A DNA stretch of 64,000 nt from Dillenia suffruticosa (taxonomy: Eukaryota; Streptophyta; Magnoliopsida; Dilleniales; Dilleniaceae). Each line of letters starts with the position of its first letter. Positions within the stretch are counted from its first letter, which is position 1. Under the pieces are notes generated by a model that was not told the origin of the DNA, ran no database searches, and saw nothing but the letters and a program-made list of their open reading frames with translations. This document shows positions 45,378-57,548 of the stretch, in pieces. A program made the translations under genes and the position numbers. The DNA lies in the NCBI GenBank assembly GCA_033439265.1, contig JAVTVX010000010.1, forward strand, positions 7,688,001 to 7,752,000, written 5' to 3'.

Positions 45378-46330
45378 ATTTGAACAAATGAATTAAATTC
45401 TTTCACTACCATTTGAATTCTACACCTCAGTATCTCGTATTTGAACTCAATATACAAATATCTACATAAAAAAATACATTAATTATAGGGTTAGGAGTCT
45501 CAACTCAACCACTGTACTCCCTCTAGGACAAAGTCATGCATGCACATATATATCATAAATTTCATGAATCATTCGTATGCGTGAATAGTGACAATGTCAT
45601 AAATTTTAGCAAACCTTTATAAATAATGCCTATGTTTTCTTAACACAACATAATGTTGTGCCTTAGTGGTTAAGACCACTTATGATTCCACCCTAATTGC
45701 AAAGTTTGAAGGTAGACATGAATTTCCCTTTTAATTTATCTAGCGCGTGTTGGGTCAGACTAGGTGGGGGTACGCAGGTCTGGGTGGAGGTCGGGGTCTT
45801 CTTCACCTAACTAGGTTGACCCGACCTATGTGTAGAAAACTCATTTCTGACCATTCTTTGCCACAATTTTGACTAGGTTTTGTAATTCACCTCTTACGAT
45901 CATCTTAGACTCAAATTTTAGAAGAATCGAGTTTCAAATCACAATAAAAGACTAATCTAAAGTCGAAAACGTTTGCTAGAAAAAAAGGATTTTTTTGGTG
46001 ACAAAAGACTCACTATAATAAGTGTATTATATGTTTTAGGGAATGAGAAACTTATTTTCGAGTTGAAAAAAATTAAATTTGGGCATGGATAAAAAATTTA
46101 TCTATCTCGGATCACAGTAGATAATTTTCTAAAATCAAAATCCAAAACACACCCAAAATTAAAACTAAAATTATAGGCATTCTCTTCTTATTATGTGCAT
46201 TCACATGGCATGATTAATTTAAGAAAAAATCTACTCTCATAAAAATCCAAAAATTCCATCATGGCAATCAAACATATGCAAAAATTCTAAAAATAATTGT
46301 AAATAAACTCTACACATGCTCTGGTACCAA
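45378..46330. other. Copia B leader and primer-binding site
   Basis: This is non-coding and collinear with the Copia A leader (27,860-28,926). It includes the tRNA-like A-box text TGCCTTAGTGGTTAAG (45,659-45,674). GCTCTGGTACCA at 46,318-46,329 is the complement of a near-perfect TGGTATCAGAGC primer site. It sits one base before the LTR start at 46,331. Confidence 0.65.
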
Positions 46331-46486
46331 TGCTGGGTTTATAATATGAAATTAAAAAAATATGTATCTCAAATCATGATGGTTTTTTTCTAAATTTTCT
46401 AAACCAATCGAAGTATTAATAAAAAATTCAAACCAATATTATGTTTTTCATGATATTATGCTCCAAATCCGAGTATTTAATGCCCA

Positions 46487-49128
46487 AGTCACACTCCAAC
46501 ACTCAAGTAGTGCACATAACAATTTCCACATCACCCCGAAATACAAGTAAATCCTGTCTGTACACCAAGATAACGCAAGGCATTCATAAAAAATCCAACC
46601 ATTTCCAAAATAACTTGGCAAAAATCCAAAGGATCATCTAGGTCTATCCCTATCTCAAAAGATATGCATGAGGCCAATCTAGCAATTCTAAATCCAATAC
46701 ATGCATAAGACTAGTCTAGCCAATAAAATATTTCCCATAAAATTCACCACAAGTTTGAAAGAAAATTTAGCAGAAGAAAACATAAAAGATTCAAATACAA
46801 TTCAAACTTGGTAATCCAAGTGGTTTAACAAAATGGAGTTTCAGAGGTAATTCTAAAAATATATATATACACCCTCCTTATAGGTCCAACTATTTTCCTC
46901 AAAATCTCAATCAAAGCAAGAACTAATACCAGAAGTTGAATACTCCATTAAAACAACTCGGGCTTGGCAAAATCCAGTATTAGGATTAGCTAGATCTCCA
47001 AACTTAAGCTTTCTCTGAAAAATGAAGAAAAAAAAAGGATGAGTATAAAAATATTCAATGAGTGAAGGGTAATGACATGATTGTGACAGTAAATGATTGA
47101 TGAGTATGAAAATGTCAAAATTATAATGTCAAACAATTCATCAAAGGTAGATAGTTTCAAATAATTCAGACAATTAAAAGATAGATGCATCTGTAAGTTC
47201 ATATTTTCCAAAGATCATAGGATATCTCTAAAGAAAACACTCCCACCCAAAGTTTGGCCGACTTGGATGGAGGCCCATCAAGAGGTTTTCAATCTATTCA
47301 TTTCATAACACTATTTTTCTCTTTCTTGGCATTGTCTCGTATCTCATCAATAGTGCAACCGGATAGTACTACATGACCGCATAAGGCCGTGTTTACCATT
47401 CTTTGCCAATAAATCCCAATCAGGGCACCCCGTCGAGTCATTCCGTGAAGGGAATAACTATAGTCATTTATAATATAAGTACCATCATGTCACAAATATT
47501 CTAATATCATTCAATGTATCATGATTTCAATAAATAGATTACCAAATTATATCACCATATCCATGAACATAATTTCCAATAAAATACAGTACAAATTCAT
47601 TCATAAACACATATGATACATACATATTACAAACTTTCATTTTTGGGACATTCTACTATCACAAATATTTGTAAAAATCATTTAAAAATCATTTATGAAA
47701 GAATTAAAAAATATATATATTTTTATCATTTAAAAACACAGTGGTTCATCTACTATCTCTTGGGAAGGTATCCACTCCTATATTTTCCAATCAAATGAAA
47801 ATTATCCATCTTTTAGCCCTTTCAGTGTCTTAACCTAATTTATTGATCATAAATTAATCATTAAATCACATACCAATACCAGAGCAAATCGATTTTTTTC
47901 TCCATATTTTCACAAATTTAATTTTCCAATTTAGTACAATTAGAAGAGAGTGTAGTCATTTCAAGCCATTGCCTCAGACGTTCTACAAAAATAGACAACT
48001 AATCTTTCTAATTAATTCTGAAGTTAGATTATGCAGGAATTTGAAGGAATAATCATCCAACATGTAAACCATTTCCTATCTTATTTACACTTCCCTATAT
48101 ATAAAAGAAGTCACATTAAACTTGAACATGGTTTAGACGATACAATAAGTTACTGAACATAATTTGTCTAGACTTAGCCTTTAACCCTTGGACATAACAA
48201 CATTTTTCCTATTCTCAGCATGCTGAAAATAGGATTTTAGCGCCACTTGATTACCATACATGAACATAGTCAAGTGTAGGATCATGGATTCTAAACACAA
48301 GACATTAAACACATCGCATTCTCAATAAATAACATGGCCAACAACTAGAACACACCCATTCATCATTCAGTATCTCATTTTGAGCCTAGAACCAAGGAAG
48401 AGAGAATGGAACATCAGGGCATGTTTATAAGATCTAACCACAGATTTGAAACAATAATGCCAATATACAAACCAAAACTCATTCAACAACTCAAAAGCAA
48501 TTTAGGGATGACGTTGGAAAGCAACACTTGCCTTCACTTTGTATAAAATGCATTCCCAAACCAAAACTCCAATACTCGCATGCACACAACCTAGGGAGTT
48601 CGGTACACAATATCAAATCATATGAGGAGAAGCTACCAAATTTGAAATCAAGATGTGGATCATTTACATGTTTCAACACTCCAAAATCAGTAAAAAAAAT
48701 GAAAAGAAATCAAGGAGAGTAGATACCCACTCACCTAGGGTATCTCGACACTTCCTGGTGTTTGCAACTAAATTGAACCACTGTGATACTTTTAAAACAT
48801 AGCAAATGCTTCGAAAATGCTTGGGTTTGGAAGAGATTTTGAAAACCAATGAAGAATCAAACAGATTTCAAGCGATGCATGAACCAAACCCTAACTGAGA
48901 AGAGATGAAATCCAGCTATTCTAGGTCTCAATTCTAGCCTTCGACGTGCCCCTGTGCTTGGGAAAAACTCCAATCATGGATAATATTTGGAAGGTAGATG
49001 AAGATTGAAAAGAAAGAGAGGGAACTGAGAGGAAGAGAGTGAGTGTGGGGGAGGGAGAGTGAGTCAGAAAGGGGGTTTGGGTTTTGACTTCTTTATTTAT
49101 TATTTATTTATTTTATCTCAATGTTACG
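46487..49128 (-). mobile_element. Solo LTR, Tekay/Del-like Gypsy, minus strand
   Basis: It is a 2,642-bp block. Ends in plus reading are AGTCACACTCC... and ...CAATGTTACG, decayed forms of the TGTCACGCTCC and GGTGTTACA ends of the minus-strand Gypsy LTR. Flanks GCCCA (46,482-46,486) and GTCCA (49,129-49,133) form a 5-bp duplication with one mismatch. Inner landmarks match in order: GGATGAGTATAAAAATATTC with AATGAGTG (near 47,037), CCGTGAAGGG (about 47,440), CTCACCTAGGGTATCTCG (about 48,731), and a GA-rich tract (49,000-49,060). There is no internal coding region. Frames on either strand are short and not credible. Confidence 0.7.
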
Positions 49129-49178
49129 GTCCAAATTATCAAATTATGTATGTGAAAATAGAGACCTCAAACTCTTCT

Positions 49179-51765
49179 TGTCACACCTTGACCCGCTCAT
49201 TAAACATGCAACAACCGCCGTATTACTCCAAAACACGAGTGAGCCCTACTCCGTGTTCTGAGATATCGTAAGACATTCAAATATTTCATACACTTTAAAA
49301 TAAATTTAAATTAATTTTAGGCCAACCCGGCCAACTAAACAATTCCCAAATATTTAAATAAATTCACATGTTCAAAATATACTTAAAATTTCACCACATA
49401 ATCCAAATGTCCCAATGAAAGTGTTACTTCTTGCAAAAGAAATTTTTTAACCAATTTAAAACAAGATTCCACATCATAAAAATAAGGATTTTACAATACT
49501 TGCTCAAGGAAAATTAAGCAAGTATTTATCAAATCCAAACATTAGGAGGTATACAAAAATTTCCTTCCATGGTTCCAATAGCATAATTCCCAAAAATATT
49601 CCTGTAACTATTACCTATTGAGGGTCAACAACAGTATCTTCTTTAACCGGCACTAGATGACGTCTACGTCTCCAATCTAAATTTCCTCTGAAAAATTAGA
49701 AAGTAGGGGGTGAGTATAAAAATATTCAGTGAGTGGAGTGTAATGACATACTGAACATGAATGAGGGGTAAGAGTGGTGGTGTGAAACATATATGTTACA
49801 TATATTCAAATGCATTAAATAATTCCATTTGCATAATTCAATTTCAGATCAAATCCATCATGACTCATATACCCCAAATTAATAAACAAATTGAACTTTT
49901 TTTTCAATTATTCTTGAGGTTTGCCAAAACTACTTTCTATCAATAGCCGTTGGTAGAATCCGCTAAAAGATTTTTTCACAATTTTTCATATAAACATTTC
50001 TCCATCCTTGGCGTTAGCCTAGAGTTTTCGTAGGGTACTACCACGTCATCGCGGCTAGCTTGACGGCTTTCTATCCTGCCTACCTCCAAGCCATCATTTC
50101 AAACCAATCTTAACCACGCTGCCTAGATGGCCCGATTTGGGAAAGACTTATGAGGCTATAGTCTTCTTTTCAGCACCATATTATAAGAAATTCATTTCAT
50201 CATTCAACATTTGTAATGCTCATATACAAAAGAAAACAAATTTCACAATTCACAATAAATGTTCCATTATAATATAGTGCAAATAGATTCATAGATCAAT
50301 AAAAGAGTCATGGATTTATAAAGAATTCAATTTTGAGCACACCACAATCACAACATATTGTGAAACCATTTCAAAATTCATCTCAAAATTCATTTCACAA
50401 ATCAAAATTCTAAACTCATTTATTGTACATACTCAACATAGTTATCCACTCACCTCTTGAGAGAATGAATACTCTCAATTTACAATCAATTCTAAGATAA
50501 TCCTTTCTTGATTTCAAATAGAATTATCCTAAAACAATACACATAAAATTAAATATTAATTCACATTCATTTCTAGGGTCCATGAGATTTTCCAAACATC
50601 TCACAACCCTAATTTCTCAAATCGATGATTCTATATTTTCAATCCATCATTTACATATTATTTGCATTTACGTATAATTTCCATTTACAAATTTTTTCAA
50701 TTTTTTCCTCATTCACAAACTCTAGATTTATGCTTTCTAACAAATTCCTCAAATCTCAATAATAACTTTAAATTTATTTATGAGAAAGCTAAATCCAAGT
50801 TCAGAAAGAAGAAATTACATTAATTTCGTAGTTGGATTGAGTTTTGAACGTTGGGTGTTCAAAAACTTTATATTTCCCTCCTTTTTTGCACAAACTCTAG
50901 ATTTCTCTCAAAATTACCTTTCTTCACAAGTTTGCTTGAAGGTTTCAGAGATTTAAGGAGTGAGTTTGGGGAAAATGAGGTTGATTTTAGGAGAGATTGA
51001 GAGTGAGATGGGTGAGGGAGAGAGATGAGAGTTAAGAGAGAGAGCAGAGAAAGAGTTCGGGAAGGAAGAATAAAAAATGAAAGTTTGTTTAAAACTTTTT
51101 AATTATATGAGGTGAAATTTCAATCTTGCCCCTCCATATTTTTAAGGTTTGTTCGGGTTTGGTTGTCCCTTTATGTCATTTTATAATATTTCACACTAAT
51201 AAGTCGACTTGCAATAAAACACAAGTCTACTTGTGTGACATAGATTTTCAGAGACCAAGTCCGCTTGTTTTCTGACAAGTTGGCTTGATTTTTGTTTTTA
51301 TTAGACTCTCAAGTCAACTCAAAATTGTCTCAAGGTGACCCATTTTTTTTCTTGTATAACCCTCAAGTCATCTTATTTTTTAGTGAGTAGACTTACTTAA
51401 TGTAAGACATGTTTCTCTGTGACTTAATCTGGCGGGTTGGTTTTTCCCTGACCACAAGTGACCTTATAGATACATAGTCAGGAAGTACAAGTCAACCTAT
51501 TATTGGGGCAAATCGACCTGTCTTTGTATAGAGTTAAGGATTTTGAGAGCTAATCTCCACAAATCGTCTTGGCACTTATTCAGATCGCCTTGGTGAATTT
51601 CATACTTAACCATAATTAAATTTATGAGCTCCAAATCGCCTTATCATGATCGAGTCGACTTGTTTTCATTTAATTGATTTCAAATAAGTTTTAATTGTCT
51701 CAAATTATCTCCAAAACTCATTTTTCTCGCAACAAAACTTTATAAAACCTTAATTGATAAATTAA
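49179..51765 (-). mobile_element. LTR-like block, Gypsy type, minus strand (upper end unresolved)
   Basis: It starts TGTCACACCTTGACCCGC (49,179), directly after Copia LTR text. Inside are the same LTR landmarks as in the neighbour: GGGGGTGAGTATAAAAATATTC with AGTGAGTGGAGTGTAATGAC (about 49,706), a C-rich box, and a GA-rich tract (50,990-51,060). The high end should be a ...GTTACA-like word near 51,765, but none is clear, and Copia LTR text resumes at about 51,755-51,770. It is probably a solo LTR with a decayed end. The last 470 bp carry the palindromic motif array described in the findings. Confidence 0.5.
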
Positions 51766-51811
51766 CTTCTTTTAACCATTCGCCTAACATTTCTATTAAT
51801 TTAAATTTTTA

Positions 51812-52718
51812 CACTACTAGAAAATAGACTTTCAATGACGAAAAATTACCGATAGATTTTTTTCTGTCGATGATAGAGACGGAATTGCTACGGATTACCA
51901 ATGGAAATTTTACTGACGGATTTTATATAATTTTTTTATTTTTTTTAAATTTTTAAATTTTAAGTTTCTTTTTTAATTTTTTTGTAAACCTATCAGCGAC
52001 GGATTACCAATACAAATTTTACCAACGGATTACCGACGGATTAACGATAGATTTTTAAAATTTTTTAAAATTTTTTAAAATTTTTATTTTTTGTTTAATT
52101 TTTTGTAAATCAATCAGTGATGGATTACTGACGAAAATTTTACCGATGGAAAAATTACCAACGGATTAGTGACGGATTTGTTTTTAATTTTTTAATTTTT
52201 TTAATTTTTAATTTTTATTTAATATAATTATTTTTATTTTTATTTTATTTTGTAGAATGATAATATTATTTTATTTTTTAATTTTTTGTTATTCTATTTT
52301 AACCTTTTATAAAATTATTTCATTATTTTATAAAAAATTATAATTTTATATTATTTTATTATTATTAAAAATATAAGATAAAGAAAATAAGTAAAGAGAA
52401 AAAGTAAGATGATAAGATTATAAAGATGGCTCGGTGGTTGTGTCGGTGATGAGACGTTGATTATGCCTGGGTTCGTACGTGATTAAAGGCAATTTTGAGA
52501 AATTAAAGTGGTGGCCCATGGGTTGGAGGCTTTGAGCATGATCCAATCAGTCAGATTTTTTTTAAAACTTTTTGAATGATGGATTTTTTTCCATCGCTGA
52601 TAATTAGTAGGATCACTATTAGCGATGAAAAAAATCCGTCGCTAATACTCTTCAGCGATGGAAAATAAACTTTAAGTAATGGATTTTTTCGTTACTAAAA
52701 ATCTATTTTCTGATAATT
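51812..52718. mobile_element. Non-autonomous CACTA element
   Basis: The left end is CACTACTAGAAAATAGA (51,812) and the right end is TCTATTTTC plus a decayed TAGTAGTG (52,702-52,718). TTA flanks both sides (51,809-51,811 and 52,719-52,721), a 3-bp target duplication. The element is 907 bp with no transposase. Internal repeats are built on ACGGATTACCGACGGA and AAAATTTTACCGA words (51,890-52,170) and GCGATGGAAAA words at the right side (52,565-52,690). A GC-richer segment at 52,425-52,500 stands out and may be captured DNA. It belongs to a different CACTA family from the one at 9,519. Confidence 0.85.
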
Positions 52719-52752
52719 TTATTTAAATTTAAAATGCGGCATAACCACCTTC

Positions 52753-53642
52753 GGGAGATATTTTGGAAGTGGGGTGATTAGTTTTAAAATGCAAAATCAA
52801 ACAATTAACTCTTGTAATTCTCTCAATGTTTGATTTCATGCTGCATATTTAGAACCCAAATTATCGTCTTTTTTTGTTTGACACAAAATTGAATTTATAA
52901 ATCAACCCTAACAATCTATTTATAATACTATATTTCTAAAAATGGCATCACATAGCTAAGAATCAATTTTTACTCCAAGCAAGCAAGCAGGTTTCCTTTC
53001 AAAAGACCCATCTTTGTTGGTTCCTTTTCAGTATTTGTGGCTTCGGATTCACACCATTCAGCTTTCTATTGTAGCTCCCTCAAAACTTCTCACCTTTTTT
53101 TCCTTTTTCGCCTTTTTATTTTGACTGGATTTTTCCACAAGAAAAAATCTCCACCTATATTTTTTAATACTATTAGTCTCAAATCAAGAAAGATCGTAAT
53201 AGGTTGACAATCAATATAAAACTTTTGTCAATAATATAAAAATATAAACTCAAAATTAATTTTAAAATTTAGAATTAAGTTTTAATTTGTTATTGTTTAA
53301 ACTCTGAAGATAAACTCAACCGTCATCCAGTGGAAGTGAAAGTGTAGAGAGCAGGAGTGATGGTCTTGACATCGATGTGGGACGTATTATTATTTTGTGG
53401 AATAAAAAAATTGAAAATGCGAACGAAATTGGTCATCAAAAATTTTTGTTAGTCACGTAGATTTTGTTAAATGATTTAGGAAAATTAAGCAAAAAAATAA
53501 AATTTTCAATCACTACTATTTTTATGCATAGTAGACAAAAAACTTTTTAATGCAACTTTCACTGTTTTATTTTCAATAACACTATAATAAAGTTCCATCA
53601 CACATAATTTGTGTGAGCTCCGACACAATTAACCCCCCCCCC

Positions 53643-53681
<39 letters not shown>

Positions 53682-53843
53682 TTATGGGGCATTTTCAAGT
53701 AACATTTTTGGGTAAACATTGAAGTTTCAACCTTGAGAACAGGCGGCCATGTGGGCTTCCGCCAAATCAAATTTTTTCCACAATTTTTTCTTCTTACAGT
53801 CCCTTCGCAGCCACTACAAGTAAAGACATACAAATCCTGTCTC
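52753..53843. other. PG unit 3, downstream flank
   Basis: It is collinear with 29,225-29,842 of unit 2 up to about 53,280; beyond that (53,280-53,843) no counterpart is seen. A C-run plus A-run (about 53,633-53,677) lies about 170 bp past the PG stop codon, on the 3' side. The block 52,990-53,095 is well conserved with 29,520-29,640 but has no consistent open frame. No gene is called. Confidence 0.5.
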
Positions 53844-56800
53844 TCAACGATAAAATGTCTCCAAGGAACAGGTCTTCAACTTCAAATCCTCAATAGGCAA
53901 CCTATCCTCCGGGAAAGGACAACCTTGCTCATCACCCTTACTAGGCAACAACTCGCAAGGCTGAGGACTCACCTTGCTGCTTACCCCTTGAATATCCGTA
54001 CAATTCCACTGCAATTCCTTAGAATTCTTACTCAGCCCTATTGTGACATTAGATATGCAAATATCCGTAAAAGGATCACCATCAATCCCGGCAAGTTGTC
54101 CCGCCATAGTCACATTCTCAGCAACCATGTCCTTATAATTTATGTTCTTGATCTCGGGTAGTGCTTTTGGATCGTACTTGTCATCTGGGTGTGAGTTATA
54201 TGCACCAGACATCCAGTACACATACTTCATTGTCTTCGCTACCATGCCTTTCACAAAGATGTCCTTAACATATGCGCCGCGTCCTGGGGCTGTTTTGATT
54301 CGGACACCTGATTGGGAATCTATGGCGGTTATGTCCTCAGCTCTGACATCGGAAATTCCACCTGACATTTCACTGCCCAGAGCAATGACTGCGCTGTCAG
54401 GGGAAATGCAGGTTAGTTTTCTTATGATCAGGTGTTCTGTTGGCATTCCTACGGCTATTCCGTACTCGTCCCACCCGCTTTTTACCGCTATGCAGTCGTC
54501 TCCCGATACTATGAAGACATCCTCAATTCTCATGTTTGAGCAAGAGTCTGGAAAAACAGTGGTATGATTAGAAAAGAATACAAAAAGAATGTATGAACAA
54601 GTTGTTATGGTTGATTCTAATCATACGATTGTATATTATATGAGACTTAAAAGACATTTCTTAGGCGTAGTTTGGCTTCTGAGGGTATTTTGATTGTCTT
54701 TACTAACACTTCAACTAATGTGCAGCTTTGTTTAGCCTCGGTCGAGGCGACCCAAACCGGACCTTGGACCCAGTAATAATAAAAGCATGGTCCATGAAGT
54801 TCAAAATCATTTCCACTTATGCAAGTCTGTTTTGAAATTGAACTAGAATTTTGTGAATTTCGAGGCAAATTTAATTGATTATTTCTAAAAAATGTATTTC
54901 AATAGTTCAAGTAGCACCACTTAAAGGTAGGATATTTCTTGTTTAAATTGTGTTATTTTTTACAATTTCATTAATCATTACATTATATTTTATAATTGAT
55001 AATAATAAAAAAAATATTAGAGAAAATATAAAATATTTTCTAATGTAAATTTTGTCACGTTATTTTTGAACTATCAATATGAACTAAAATATTATTACGC
55101 TACAAGAAACTATAGTAATTCTAATTATAGTCCTTTTGGAGTGTAAAATATATGTATTAATCTTCATAATGTACGAGACAATGTAGGTAGTACGTATGCA
55201 TTTCAACTTTGGTCAAATTCTAGATTTACAAATAAACTATGGATCTCTTATTTCATTTCATTCTTTGTCAAGTTACATCTTCTCCAGTCCTCTTTCAAGA
55301 ATCAACCCTTGTCCCAAGTCTATGTCAATGCCTTCCATATTTGGAATTGCAACCATAACATTTCTTTTCAAACAATGCAAGCGGTAACTATAAAGGGGAA
55401 GAGGGAAATGGTGAATGTGAACGCATTGAAAAGAGGGGATTACTTTACGTCTTAGCATTTCACATGCAGTGGTGAATGCACATGAAAAATATCAGAAAAG
55501 TAACAGGAGATTGCCAAAATGGGAAAGCAAAACAAACCTGGGTCTATTCCATCCGTGTTGGGTGAATCGACTGGTGCAAGAATTGTCAGCCCTTTAACCA
55601 GTATGTTACTGCATTATGCATTAGTTGATCACAATCAATAATGGAATATAGAAAAATAACGGGAGAAAAGGAGTGATTAGTTGATTAATACTTGTTGTCA
55701 TATATACCTGCTATAAATAGGATGCACAAACCACGAAGGGGAGTTGATGAGGGTAAGATTAGAAATCTGAATTTGATCAGAGTACAATATCTCAATCATG
55801 TATGGCCTAGTCACATTTAGCTCTCCTTTTTTGAACCTTGTCCACCAGTAAGGCCCTTGTCCGTCGATTGTTCCATTATGACCTAATCAACATAGTACAC
55901 ATCAGAAAGAAACCTCCTAAATAATATGGTTAGCATTTGAGCTGACTTTTAATCTTGGCATCCGATTAATAACTAATTACCGGTGATTACAACATCCGTT
56001 AAGTTTGTTCCATAGATGAGAGCGCTTCGCCTTCCACTGGGGGCGTCTCTACCTCTGCCATAAGAAGGTAGTATTTTTACCAGTGGCCATTCATTCTCAT
56101 CCTGTATCCAAAATGATAATTATTATATGGGCTCTTTCATGTTAAAATTATTAATACAATGATATTTTTAGTTCAAAACCACCTATATTGACAATTAAAT
56201 TATAATATAGGAAATTTTGTTTGATAGACCAAAGTTACGATTAGAGGATGTTACATATGATTGATTTGAACGTTTTTCTTACTGTACTAATGCTATTTTT
56301 TCTAGACCGCCCATCACTCCCGAAATTCATAACTCATATGAGAGAATACCTGACGTCTCACAAACAGAACTGCGCAAAGAGGCACATGATGCAAAGGGTA
56401 TTCTCAATAATAATAAATAAATAAACAAACGATAAACAAAAAAAAAAAAAAAGAGCTCTTCCCCTTTTATTTCACATATTTCTAAATGACATTAAGGGTA
56501 TTCTCAATGATGTAAAGGGCATTTCGTGTCCTTTTACAATATTGTTTGAAAATTTTGAGGTGAGGTAAAATAAAAGTTTAGAAAGGAGAACACAAGATCC
56601 ATTCCTATCGATATAAAAAATAAATCTATTTTATATAAAAGAGTAACACGTAATAGGTGATATTACCTTATACCGTATTTGTTTCACATGAAATAAATAA
56701 AATATAAATATGAAAAGACCCTCAAAATTGATGAATAGCATTCAAAAATAATAAATTAACGTAAATGAAAATTTTATGTAATCCCAAATGAAGGCAAAAG

Positions 56801-57170
56801 AAGCACAAAAAACCCATACCTGTGATCCAAGAATAACAGCATCCTTATCGAGAAAAAGAGTAAAATGGCTAGTCAAATTGAAGCTTCCGGTGAGCCATTT
56901 TCCTGCAGGTACGATCAGCTGCGCACCGCCGTCCGATGAAAACTTGCTAAGGTGTTCAATGGCTGATTTAAAGGCATTAGTGTTTGATGTTTTTCCATCA
57001 CCAACTCCACCAAAGTCTGTCAATAACGCACTGTGTTTCCTGCAGTTAATCGCTTCATAATCCAACACTTTTTTCAATTTGGAAGTCCTACATTGGACTG
57101 GAACTAGGCTTAGTACTCCTAAAATGACGATCACATAGACCGTGCGCAAAACCTGTTTCCGGAGTAACAT
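53844..57170 (-). CDS. Polygalacturonase (GH28 family), 5 exons, 473 aa
   Basis: This is a predicted secreted plant pectinase that hydrolyses alpha-1,4-galacturonan in the cell wall. Exons on the minus strand are 57,170-56,820, 56,101-55,981, 55,882-55,708, 55,608-55,538 and 54,547-53,844. Each intron starts GT and ends AG, all phases join, and the total is 1,422 bp with stop. Met1 is followed by a basic and then hydrophobic stretch (residues 1-27), a likely signal peptide ending near VQC. An N-terminal FGGVGDGKTSNTNAF block is usual for the family. Catalytic marks are NTD at 233-235, GDD at 255-257 and RIK at 322-324. The usual GHG histidine motif is replaced by GSEMSGG (297-303), as I recall from a clade of plant 'probable polygalacturonases', so activity may differ from classic endo-PGs. 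Length is normal for this clade. Units 1 and 2 are its duplicated neighbours. No stop or frameshift is seen. Confidence 0.93.
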
Positions 57171-57484
57171 CGAAAAGGAAAAGATAGCACCCCATTAGAG
57201 AATAATGAATTTTAGCGTAGAAATTAAAGAGTTGTAAACAGGAATATGAGTGCTCTTTTTCAACTCCCATCAAAACATGCGTGTTCTGGAAAATCGTGTT
57301 TTGCCTAAAAGGTTTGAGGTTTGATCGAAATCTAATTTCGAAGTCCCATTATTTAAGGATAGAATTGCGAAAATATGAAAAACATAAACAAAAACAAACC
57401 CAAAAATCACCCCAAAGATAGGAGGAAAAGAGAGTGATAGAGAGAGATGGTACCATGTTCCCAGCAACCATTCGGGGAGGGAGG

Positions 57485-57548
<64 letters not shown>

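Larger units (their letters stand above)
39905..52752 (-). mobile_element. Ty1/Copia fossil, copy B (broken, nested)
   Basis: This is a minus-strand Copia element. Parts are the low-coordinate LTR (from 39,905), RNase H end (about 41,441-42,100), RT (about 42,560-43,200), integrase remnants (43,440-44,220), gag (44,223-45,377), leader (45,380-46,317), primer-site match (46,318-46,329) and the high-coordinate LTR (46,331-46,481 and onward, split by later insertions). It is close to Copia A and shares both its junctions with PG-flank DNA. It is broken in many places. Confidence 0.78.
46331..52752 (-). repeat. Copia B high-coordinate LTR, split into four pieces
   Basis: LTR text is seen at 46,331-46,486, 49,129-49,178 (CCAAATTATCAAATTATGTATG, as at 40,066), 51,755-51,811 (TTAACTTCTTTTAACC...TTCTATTAATTTAAA, as at 40,160-40,200) and 52,719-52,752 (ATTTAAATTTAAAATG...ATAACCACCTTC, as at 40,210-40,250). 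The gaps are later insertions listed separately. LTR similarity ends at the same word as in Copia A. Confidence 0.7.

Noticed and set aside
53582-53833. 83-aa frame with poly-Phe and Gly
   Set aside because: Produced by a C-run and A-run beyond the 3' end of the PG gene.
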